Assembly: GCA_948474755.1 (NCBI GenBank)
Contig: CAOLHI010001426.1
Span: 268,001-332,000, forward strand
Origin: Ctenosaura bakeri
Taxonomy: Eukaryota; Chordata; Lepidosauria; Squamata; Iguanidae
DNA length: 64,000 nucleotides
Direction of reading: 5' to 3'
Shown here: piece after piece, positions 12,401 through 24,400 of the stretch
How positions within the stretch are numbered: position 1 is the stretch's first letter
How the letters are laid out: each line of letters opens with the position of its first letter
The notes under the pieces: model-generated
Seen by the model: the letters and a program-made list of their open reading frames with translations, nothing else
What the model was told of the DNA's origin: nothing
The model's database searches: none
Translations under genes and position numbers: made by a program

Positions 12401-15400
12401 CTTCTTCTTTTTCACTACTTTCCTCTATTCCTTCGTGATCCTCTGAATGATCTGAGCCTTCTGATTGTCTTTCCTCTCCAGCTGCTCCTTCAGTCTTCCT
12501 ACACTTCCACCTCATACGGAGCTTCTTTGCTCCTCTTTTTATAATATTTATCTGAATTTCCAAATTCTTTTCTTAAGCTTTGTACCACGTCTCTAGCTTT
12601 TTCTATACTGTTTACTCTATATTTCTGTTGATGGTATATAAAAAAACTCCCTTCTGTTCTATTCCATGAATAAGTCATGTTATTCTTTAACAGAAGTTGA
12701 GTTAGGAATCTGCATTCTTGCCTTTTCTTTAATATTTGGGCAGGAATATCTTTATAAATTTTCACTTCCTGAGAGTCAATGATCAATTTTTCCTGATAGC
12801 TCTTTTGTAAGATAAGTTCTTTCATCCTCAGATTTGAGAAACTGCTTACTACATCACGGGGCTGATTTCTTTCTTTTGCCACTCTGGAATTCACTCTAAA
12901 TATCTTCTCTATACTTGCGTAGATTCTTTCTTCAGGTATTTGAATATAGTCTATTAACGAATTGGTAATTGTATCATAGATGTCTTTAGACTCTCTCTCC
13001 CTTAATCCACAAAGCTTCAAGCATCGTTCTCTATACCTCATTTCAGTTCTGTCAAGTCTCCTTTCATCTATTCTCTGTTTCTCTTTTACTTGCGTAACTG
13101 ACTCCTCTACTTGTTTAGTCCTCTTCTGTAATTCCACCATGTTCTCTTTCAGGCTAGATACTTCCTTTGAAATCTGGTCCATTTTTTCCCCTAATCCATC
13201 TATTTCTTTCTTTATTTCTGATTTTAACTCTGTTCTTGCCTCTTTTATGTCTTGACGTATTTCTTGTCGTATTTTTGTTCTTGATTTACGTAATTCTTCC
13301 AGAATTAGCTTGGTATCCGTTGAAGCTGCAGTGGCGTCCATTGAGGCTCTTCATTGTGGGATGGCTGGATTAGTTGCCTGCTTCATGGTTGCTTTCCTTG
13401 TTCCAGAAGCCATATCCCAACCGTACTTCAGATACACTTACAGTCTCAATTACAATCAGAGTTGAAATCACAATTGGCACTATCTTATGTTATTTCAACA
13501 TTGTTTCAATATCTTATATCTTATGGTAATTCAATAGACCTTATTACAGATATTTACTTAAACCTAACTTATTATATTCTAATATTAAGCACATATATAA
13601 ATTTGTTTAAATTCAGACGCACTTTTTAAATATATCAGCAGATGTTGCTATTAAGCTAGCCAATTGTCTACTCTATTAGTTATACCCACAGCTGTTGCTT
13701 ATAACTAATCAGTTCAACAGTATCCTAACATTCAAGGTCGTTCAACTACTGATAGCACAGTATTGAGACAGAATCCCGTTAGCAAATTATGTGCAGATTA
13801 GCTCTAAAATGTAGAGTTATACTAAGCATATGTTTCTATGAATTTACCAAACATATATCTACTCTTATAAATAGTACTAAATGGTACTCTTATAGGTAAG
13901 CCCCTTGTTGCTTATTAACTTAAATTACAAATAATCTAGAGAGCAAAAAGAATATATAAACATTTATATGCAATAATACTTCTTGACTCCTTAATTAGTT
14001 AAGCCTCCTTGCTTCTTCTTTGTCGTTTCCATAATTATCATTCGTCCTCTTTCAAAAGAATCTCTCGTCACCTTTGCAGTTTTTTCCCCTTCCTTTCTTC
14101 TGTCTTGCTTCCTTCCCCAAGTCCTCTTTCTTCAGTCCATCGCCATTATTTTAATTTCCCTTCTTGTATATACTTTATGTCCTCTTATGCTTTCCTGTTT
14201 ACAATTTTATTGTCCTTATTGAATTCTATGTCCTTTAAGTCCTTCTGATAGTTTAAATTGACAATTTTAAATTAGAACAGTCAAATCAGCTCTTATACCT
14301 CTGTTCGGTTCTGATGTTCCCTCACCTCATCAACTGGCAAAAGATCACGAAGTCTACTCGTAGCTTCACCTTGTAGAGAAAGGGGGAGGCTGTCACAAAA
14401 TGACAAAGTCCCAAAAAATGATATGATCAAAAATCTACAGCTTTATATCCCATTCGTAATGTATTATGAATCAAAGTCAGTTTACAGTCTCCGTTATACT
14501 CCTATATCCTTCAAATGAAATTGTCCCCTTTCAGATGGTTACTTGTAATGGGGAACTACTCCGATACTTCGCTCTTCTGTTGCGCCAACAAAAAAAAACA
14601 AAACAAAACAAAAAAACCACTGATGAAATTATATCCAAGACCGGATATGAACAATACCAGCTGGATGTTGAAGCTTATAATTCTTGAGTCTTTAAAAGGT
14701 CTGGTGTTGCTGGATGTAGCTTGGGAGCTCCAAAGCACAGCGAGCGGCTGTGGAAGTTCTCCAATCTGCCGTGCCGATCAGCTTGCCCTCCCGCTTCTCC
14801 TCTCCGGGCTTGCTGGTCGGCGGTAATCCGGATCCCCGTTGAACCCCTCTGGTCTCCCTTTACCGGGGGAGCACTTGTCCAGGCAACTCCGAAGCAACAG
14901 ACCCGCGATCCCAATCGGATCGCACATCTCGCCTCAGGTCCGGTGGCAGTTTCCAACCTGGATTCACCACTCACGGCAACAACTTAGAGACCGTGCTAGC
15001 CCTAGGTGTCCAAACGCTCTGCCATTAGACTGGATATCCTGGACAAGGGAATCTTGATTAATAATCTGCAGGAGCTGACTGGCTGCGTAACTGGATAAGA
15101 CACAGTAAGGCATTAGGAGAAAAATGACCACCTGAAAAAGCAGAATGAATATGACCACCAGGAGGAGGAGGAGGCGGCCCATCTGGGAGATTGTACAAAA
15201 CTGCCACTGAAGTATCAGGAAACTGGTGAAAGGAGACTGAGAAAAAGCATGTGAAAGTGGTAACACTGACACCTGCTACAAAGCTGAGGGAAAAGCGATG
15301 GAATTTTGAACTAAGGTGCAGGCTCCAGAGCCCCCCTCCTCCAAACCTTCTTGCACCACAGAGAAGAGGTCCTGATTTCCTTCTCCTTGCTGCCTTCAAA

Positions 15401-18400
15401 TAAATCTCTTGTGAGTCTCACTGAGCTGCAAGGCTGGATGGGCACAGAGACTGTGGGAGGGATGGGTATCTGGGAAGACCATATCTCCATGTTGGGAGCT
15501 GTGCCAGATGGGGAGGTTTCAGTTACCGTGAAAAAAAGGAAGGGATTTCCACATGGAACTGACTAGCTCCCAAGAGAGATGTTAGCTTCTGTGCAACTGC
15601 TGCAAACCAGGCAATTGTCCCTCATGCACCACAGCAGGGGGAATATTGCTGGACTTGCCTGTTGCCTTTCCCATGCCAGTTAGGATTGGGGTGGGGAGAT
15701 AAGAAAGGAAAAGAATGGTGGAGTAAAGCTAAAGTGAAGAGGGGCCTTTAGAAGGAGGAGGATGAAGAGGAACAGAGCAAAAAAGGCTGGAAAAGTTAAG
15801 AATTCTGATTTTTTTTTAAAGGAGTTTAGAAGGGCAGAAGAACAGACAGAGCGAGAAAAGGGAAACTAAGTTCAGTGAGCCCTATACTATTTTTCCTATC
15901 ACATGATGCTTGCATACTCTAGGTGGCAACAGGAGATAACCTGATACAGGATGTCTCCTCTTCATAAAAAGAAATGGGTTATTCTGTCTTTCGCATGAGG
16001 TAACTCAGGAGGATATTATGCTGAAATCGTTACATAGGTCTATATTTCTGCACTATCTGCTGTCCCTAAATGTAGCTTTGGGATGACAAATGTAAAGCAA
16101 CAGCATAGTGGTATGGCTATAATTACCAGCGCAAGAGAAAAAACTGATCACTGCATTGCCAATAGTACAAACAAAAGCATATTAATATTAGTTTTGTATC
16201 TATTTTATATGTAGAACTGAATGGCTTTATCGTATTTATATGGCATATAATTTTTGCAACTTCAGAATCTCAACACAAAATGAAACATGGAGGGCTGCTT
16301 ATGTTTTGTGCATTGCCAATCCATCTCTGTCACTGGCTAACCATTTTCTCTTTAAGGAAATAGCTCTCCTTCTAGTGCACTGTTTGTTTTCAAGAAACCA
16401 AGTTTTGTGGGCTAAGAGTGATGATTTTATTTTAGTAATGGATAAAGTGTTAGATCCATGGCAGAATATTTATTGCTTCAAGGACCAATGAAGGCTGTCA
16501 GCTAGGGTAATCTGAATTATCTGCAGATTCACTGCAATGAGACTCATTTGCCTGTTGGGTACCTGCTTTACAATGTGACGCTGTTTTCCAAAGTGTGGAA
16601 TCTGCATCGGTGGGGTGCAGAGCACAGTGAGCTAGCAACAGCATTGTCTAGGAGTATTCATTTACAACTTTACACTATGCAACTACAATGGAAGCCTTGG
16701 AAATTTTTTATCTAGAAACTTCAAGGGCAGAAAAACACTGAAAGGAATGTACTACTGCTAAACTACATGATGTTTTTGTGTACATTTATAGACTGCTGGT
16801 CATAAAAATGCCACATTGGAGCATAAACATTTTTAAAGAAGAGAATAGAAATAAAATGATCACTTCAAAAATACACAGAAAAAGCCTAAATTAATGGATA
16901 CATTGTACGTAGGTATCTAAAACACCAAATTATCTGCACCTGACTAATGTTAATGAAGAGGAAGTTCCACAGGGCAGGCACTGCAGGAGTACAACAGTTC
17001 TGTTATCGGCATCCATCAGACAGATCTCAGGAAAATAAAGCATCACCATAAATGTGTCTCCTGAGCACTGGAACTCAACAGTGTTGTAATGATCTTTTAG
17101 GTTATCTGGTCCCCAGTGGTTTACAGCTTTATGAGCCAATAACAAAGCTGAGCCTGAGACAGTATTATGGGTAGTCAATATGATGCTGAATAAACTAGTA
17201 GAATATATGGACTTCCCCACAAGAATCTATTTCAAAGGAATGCTGTTTACGATTACGACTGAGACTCGAGACCAACACCTCTGCACAGATTCCAGAAAGA
17301 CCTAGATCTAGAGTGTGACCAAGCCTTTTGTATATCATGGACCTGAGTTTCATTTCATTCATTCTTTCATTCCATTCAACTGATGGGTTACCCTACAGCT
17401 GACGCTCTTTGGTCAGAATTCAGATAGAGGCATAAACACATGTAAGTAGACGTGCTTTTTCAGGCACTGTGGGTGTTGATATTCTCTTGGCTTCTGTGCA
17501 TTGCTGAAAGCCCTCCTTCCAACTTAATGGAAAGCCCCAAAGACAGCAGCGGAAGCAAAATCTTTTCCAATCCTACCAGCTTGCCAAAGGGGCACAGAAT
17601 GGCCCTGCAAGTGACTTTGGAGCTTTACAATAAAGTGCTATATGGCTCAGCACAACATAGGTCTGTATGCAGATATTTATACTACGCTTAGGAGATGTTG
17701 ACTTGAGGCCAGTGGGTGACCTACATAAATACAAAATAATTACATTGAACATAGGCACAGGTTCTTGGACAAGTCACACAAGATTTAATGAATCCCAACT
17801 AATAGAGGCATCCTGCTGAAGCATGAGGAGGGACGCTTTGTGGAACTGGGGTTCATAAGCACCTGCCACAGTACATCAACAGCTCCCTCAATGCACTATG
17901 CAAATTATTTATGCTTTGGACCTGTACCACATGTACTATACTCATGACTGGGTTAATTCTTAGTGTACTGCCTTTTGTTATGACTTGTATGTATTTACCC
18001 AGAATGGGATCAGGAAACTCATTTTCCTTTCAGTACTGTACCTGAGCAAACACGGACAAACACTGCAGGGAAAATCCCTTCCTTTCCATTTAGTCTCCCT
18101 CTGTACCATTCTGAGTCCAAGCGCTCCAATATCAAGATGTGGTCTCCTTTTTTAAAAGATAAATCTTCCTGGGTTTCTGCTGTAAAATCATGAAGTGCAT
18201 CACACCACTCTCCAGCATGTCTTTCCGACTGCATAAATGAAAATTAGTCTAAGGTCAATGTATTATGTGAGAGAGAACTTTTCTAGTGCTGTTTAGAAAG
18301 CAATCCTGCCCCATTAATTCTACACACATCATTTAATAGGCTTAAAAAGGATTAGGGGCTTGAGGTTAAATGTGAGAAAAGCTTTATATCAATCCTGCCC

Positions 18401-21400
18401 TGTGAGGCGCAATGGAAAAGATAGTGAATCGTTTGGCTCAGTTTAAGTAGCATGGCTGCAGTGGGCTTATTTCTTTGTGTGCTCTTTCTAGTAAGAGGAA
18501 CTTGTTAAATTACTTTTGACTCCAAGTCTAATTTCATTGATTTTTATGGAGAAAGAAAAAGAGTCTGCCATCAGAGAATCTAGTAAGTGGCAGAACAGAC
18601 ATTCTCACAAATGAGATCTTCCTCTTCTTTAGGTACACAGCAATGGGAATCTGTGTCCCCCTATCAAAAGGTTTCCTGCTTAATTCCAGATTTTGGAAAG
18701 TTACTTCTAAAAAGGAATTAGTTAGTACTAAAATTAGAGTAGCTAGCTACTGTTTTCATTACTGTTTTTGAAAAACAACTTCTATTTTACAAATTAATTG
18801 AGTAATTTTAGTTAATTTCTTTTTTAGAAAAAAAAATCTGGTTCCTACTATTCACTGGCCTATGATTAAAAAAAATCCCCATTCTCCAACTGTTCAGCCT
18901 GTTGTTGCCTCAGCACTCACAATGGAGCATCATGTGCAGTGTGCGCCTGCATTCAAGTTTGTGATATTCCTCATTATCCACTGAAGTCACAATCTCGTAA
19001 GCAAGAGGAGCTGCATCAAAAAAGAGAGAGATACTATCCCTCCTTATGTTACAATCATAATGTGGCTTAGTTGTGGCTTTTTACAAGAAAAAGGAATTAC
19101 AAGTAACTTTTTAAAAATTATTACTCCCAAGCTCTACTTTTTCCTTCAAAAACCTACCCATCTCTTGCTCCAATTTAACTTTCAGTTTTCCATTCCAAAG
19201 ACTTTGATGGTAACATTTTAGAAACAGCCTATTACTGGTACCCTGTAATCCCAAACTTTCTTTCAACCATTTTTGTAACACCTTCTTTGAGCTCCTTCCA
19301 TTTACAGAGTGTAAACACTGGCTATCACTCATATTAACTAAATGTATATTTACTGGCATATTTACATAGCATATTTATTTTGCAAAATGTCTTAAGTTGA
19401 CTATAATACTATCAAAACTATGATTCTACCTCTTTGACAGATGCAGAATTCTTATTTTTCAATGGTGCTCCACCACCTATATAAAAAGATAGTACAGTAT
19501 TGTTATTCATCACTTACAAAACATCTAAAATTTTCTAATTGCTACACAGATTAAATGATAAAACAGTTAATCGTTCCCTATAAGATATGGAAGGAAAAAG
19601 GAAGAGGAAAACAAACAAATTTTCTCATTTCAAGTATCAATAGTGGGCTTTTTCTTGAAAAGATTTTCCATAAACAAACATGTAGATGCCAGATGCTAAT
19701 GTTATTAACATACATCATGGCATAGCACTGTGGATTTTGATACTGAACTTATATTGTTTGTCCTAAGTAGATTTTCCAAGATACAAGTGTATGTATATAA
19801 ATCAGATATTAGTAAGATTAGACTATAAAATCATCCCTATAGTTTTTCCATCCCCATAGTACTTTTGTATGCTTTTTTAAATATGTAGAAACAACTTTTC
19901 CCAAATGCTTTCTGTTGTCTATTGCTAAATCACATACTTTCAGAAAATGTCAGTGACCTGCTCATGGAGAATTGCCTCCCTGCTTTTTTACCTGGTTCAG
20001 GCAGATCTTCAATGATTTCTACAAAGTTCAAGGGAAATATTCCTGAGGTGCCTCTCAGCTCTCCTTTGGCCCATTCTTCATTGACATATTCCTTCAAAAT
20101 TATGATTTCCCCTTCTGAAAAACTTAACTCGTCTTTCTGGTCTCCAATGTATTCAAATCGAGCTAGACACCTAGGTCCTCTAAAATAACATAGATCAATC
20201 AATCCAAGGAACATCATGGTTAATTTTTAAACAATATTTTCCAATTTCTCAGTCCAAATCATTACTACACTAACTGGGGCAGGCTCTGAGAAATAAGAAA
20301 TAGGATTACTCATAGGAACGCATTGTTAACCCAAAGCAATGAACATCTCTTTCCATCAATATTAAATTTATTTTAGGGAATGCTTGCCACAAAAGGCAGT
20401 GCTTTAGTTGTGACCGGCACAAAAGCCAGTGACAAAGCAGCTGTTGATCTGTCCAGAGGTGGTTCACATAATGCAAATTTGCATCATTTTACCCCCTATT
20501 CAATCATGGATCATGGAGATAGCTATGCAGAAATTTATTGATGTAAAATGATACAAAGAACTGTTGCATTTCTCCAAGTAACCACAGTTGTAAGAACTGA
20601 TTAAACTACGTGTAAACAAGCCATAACAAAAATAACTAGTTTTGAATCTTTTCTTTGGTTCAAAATTTGAAATCAATATTGTTTCTCCTTTGTGTAGCAG
20701 CTACTGTGATTAGCTGAACCTAAAATTAGGCTCATAATGCATTTTAGAAAACAATACTTCTATTAATGTAGCAGAATTGGGTACGGAAGGCGAATTCCTG
20801 CTGCTTAGCCCTTAGCCAGCAGCCAAACAAGGGACCTGAGGGGAACTGGGAAAGGTGTTTGCAAAAAAGGGAAATGGGAGATGAAGAGAATATGAATTTT
20901 TTGCCACAGAATAAAATCTAAGCTGGAAAAGAATTATAAAGTCATAATGTTTGTCTCATTTTCAAAAAAAATGTTTTAAGCTTTAGATGTTCATATTTCT
21001 CAAATCAGGGATAAGAGTTGTACCACTAGTTCTTGTACAACACAAGTCAATGGGACAGTATAGAACTTTTCACTTTGGACACAAAATCAGACTGAACAAA
21101 ACAAGACATCTGTAAAGTGAGAAAAGAAAAAGAAGATGCAAGCAGTACAATGATTTCTGCTGTAGTGAGTTGTTATTCCAACAATGTTAAGAATGAGTCA
21201 ATGTGACTTCCAAGGAGTACCTTCATGGTTTTTAGCAAAGAAAAGTTTGTCTTTGTTTTGCTATTTCTCCACAAAATATTCTCAACCTTTCCACCATGGC
21301 AGAAATTCTGATAATTAATAAGAAGTACTATAAAGAAACTTTCATCCTGTTGAATTATTATTGTAATTTTCCTGACTCTACTGCAGAAAAAATCAATTAT

Positions 21401-24400
21401 ATTTCCAGGAGAGAAAGGAGAAAAGCCTATTGTAAAGCAATCTTAAGTAGTCAGGCTTTCAAAAACTGAATTAATTCAATTCCTTAACTTCTATTTTAAA
21501 ATGCTGTAACAGTATTTCAAATGACAAACCAGTAAGACTGAATATATGTGATTGTTTTGATTTAGCAGCTACCTCCCATAAAGATATTTGCAATTGTTGT
21601 CTTCCCTACATAACTCAGCCTTTAATGAGAATTTTGTTCAAAATTACCATTCTTTACCTCCATATTTTTTTACTGCCTATCTACTGCAGGCATAGACTTC
21701 ACATTTAGAAGAAATTAACATCAATCCTTGAAAGACTTGTTTGAGAAATGATGCCATCTGGCAGTTCCTTTAATCATTGCAAGTCAAACTGATGTTTAGC
21801 TTTGAAGCACAAAAAGTCTTGTTCTTTACCTTATGTTGTAATTGATTTTGAATGAGGAAGAAGAAAAAAGACTGAAATTTTGAAGTATTTTGCAGAAATC
21901 AAGCAATACAAACTTGTGAAGAACAGCTCCCAATTAATAATAGTCACCAATATATTATTTATTTTATTTGCCATGGCCTCTAACCCTAAATATCTGCAAT
22001 GAGTGTATCAGTCCAAAATATTGAATCTAATCTGCTATACAATCAGTAGTATTGCATTCTGCATTTTCCTTTTTCTTGTAATTCAGAAAGTCTTAGGATC
22101 AGATTGAAGGTTTTCCAGCTTCTTGTGGGCAGCAGCTAGAAAAATCTGTGTGTGTCTTTGTGGAAAGCCCCTGCTAGAGGTTGGTGGGTGTCTTATTACT
22201 CTAGTTGATAATTCAAGCTACAGCAACCTGTACATCCCCATGTCATTACACAGAGTTAGCAACTTTTTAGGGTGGTACAAGGGGGTGCAGCAAGGAAGTC
22301 TTGTTACTGAAGTGAAATTTTGCTCATGACTCCCTCAGTCCCATTAACAGATATTTACTTTTAATACTATCTTAAGATGAACATCTGCTATCAAAACATA
22401 CACGATACTTGACGATGAAGAGGGTGCTTTTCTCCTCCTGTTTTCCCCTGGAATATCAACCTAAGAAAGAAAGAAAAAAGTATTTTAAATAGCTCAGTTA
22501 TTTACTTCATTTGACTTTAAAAGGATATCCTTTATAACAATTTGCTTGATAAAAACTGCAGTTCCAACTACAGCCTTTATGTGGCAATGCTCAGTTGTTC
22601 ACATGTTTTGGTCAGTGTTCAAAACTGAATGGACTTTTTTCGTTATCATTTTTTATTCAGTATTCTGGAAGACACACCATGTTCTGTACTTTGTTGTTGT
22701 TGGTCTTAATAGCACAGTTTAACACCAACAGTCCCCTCTTGTCTGCATGCATGAATGGCAGAAATCAGCACAGAGTGTAATTACATGCTGTTGCCTTTGG
22801 TCATGCTCCTAATTGATATTTCCTTCTATTATCTGCTTGTTCATGTCACAATAGTCAGAATTATTATTCAGAATTTTGCATTCCAGGACTTTGATCTACT
22901 ACATCTCACCATCCGCAAGCCAAAACATGTAAACATATGTCACAAATCCTATTTTATTCCTACAAAAGTAGAATTTTAAGAGGCTTGGTGTAATAATATA
23001 TGACCTAGAGGCTCTCTCACAATATGCTTTTCTCTGGCATTATATTCTGGAAATATATCGTTTTAAATACAGCTATGGAAATTCTAGGATGACTGTTAGA
23101 ATCTTTATTACAAAACTGTAATTGTGGCAAGTACCAGATTTCTTATCAAATGGCAGAGCTGCTACTGTGCTTTGTTATACACCCAGATATAAGTCACTCA
23201 TTCTGTGCTAACTTCTATATTAAAGTAACATTTGATTGCCTAATGAAAATATGTTGGGAGTTAATGAAACTGATTACTGTAATCGCAATAGTTGGAAACA
23301 GTCAAGGACATACATCCCCCAAAAGATTTTCTCTTTATTGATGTCACAGAAGCTATGTTTACTTTTCAGGTGTGTTCAACCATTCACCTGGGTTGCTATG
23401 CCCAGGTGAAAGTCTACATGCTGTATTAAGAGTGACATAAGAACAACAACTCTCTTAGGCCACTGTCATTATCTGTAACTAATCATTTCTATGCCATAAT
23501 GCAATATAGATTCTCAGGGTGGTTCACACAATAAATAATTAGACCTGCCTCAAGCTGTTGCAGATGCACGGTGATATGGCATCAGGTTAACAACATGTCT
23601 TGCAAAATCCTGTAAAAGAGGTGTTTTGTTTTGTTTTTTAAAGCAGCCCTTGGCACTCTCCTTCACAACTTGTAAAAGACAGAATGGATAAGCCTCAAAT
23701 TGGTGACTGATGCTCAGGTATTTGGAAGGCTGTTTTACAGATTTTTCAAGAAGCACTACAGCACATGTAAATGAAGCTCCTTAAATTCCTCATAATTTCT
23801 CACTGATTTCCTACATGACATACAGTATGGCACCTTCTGCAAGCTGGCTCCATACAACCAGAACACTTGATGGGCTGGCAAAACACTTAAGAGCAGCAAT
23901 GGAAGATAATCTTATCTGATACATCAAGGAGAAATCCAAAAGGGAAACTGCTGTGGCACATGTTCTAGCATGATTTATGAACATCCTTGAATTAAGTAGA
24001 AGATGTGTACTCACTTAACTTGAAATTATCATGAAAATGATGCCCATAAACAGTCAGGCGGAACCGCAAGATTAAACAGACTTGCTGCACCTCACAAACA
24101 ACTTGATATCTGCTTTGGGCACTCAAGCAAGATTTATCTACATGGCATGCTCAATAACAAGTACAGGGGAGAACTTAAATTAGAATCAGGATGTGTACAC
24201 AGATGGAATGCACTATATTTCACTCAGAGTGGCCTACTTACAATAACTTTGACAAAGCTAGCAGGAAAAATCCCTGTGCGATTCCTGCATTTTCCTCTGT
24301 ACCACTCATCATCTATTTTTTCTAGAAGATAAACAGTCTCTCCAGAGTTAAGGTCCAAATCACCAGTTTGTTCTGTGAAAGGGAAAAAGATTACTATACA

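Larger units (their letters stand above)
8181..15039 (-). mobile_element. Full-length L1 LINE (about 6.86 kb), inactive
   Basis: Order on the minus strand: a 5' UTR of about 1.7 kb (15039-13342), ORF1 (13341 to about 12354), ORF2 (about 12340 to 8581), a 400-base 3' UTR, and a short A tail (8190-8181). It is flanked by a perfect 13-bp duplication, as expected for endonuclease-primed insertion. Both ORFs carry stops or frameshifts, so it cannot be autonomous. It lies antisense-neutral to the host: host gene and L1 are both on the minus strand, inside the 13.2-kb intron between SH3 4 and SH3 5. The perfect duplication and readable ORFs suggest a fairly young insertion. Confidence 0.95.

Noticed and set aside
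14675..15057. GC-rich cluster of overlapping open frames that could look like a CpG-island first exon
   Set aside because: It lies inside the L1 5' UTR, bounded by the target-site duplication at 15040-15052.
16930..17220. 96-codon minus-strand open frame
   Set aside because: No recognisable domain, no suitable splice sites and intronic position; within the length expected by chance.
18920..19012. Exon-like open stretch on the minus strand ([18 protein letters not shown]) with an AG before and a GT after
   Set aside because: The SH3D19 frame requires phase 0 here, and in that frame the stretch has a stop. The peptide has no match in the family. The neighbouring exons join correctly without it.
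19111..19359. 82-codon minus-strand open frame ([14 protein letters not shown])
   Set aside because: No splice sites or phase that fit SH3D19. It may be an L1 ORF2 relic, but the likeness is too weak to annotate.
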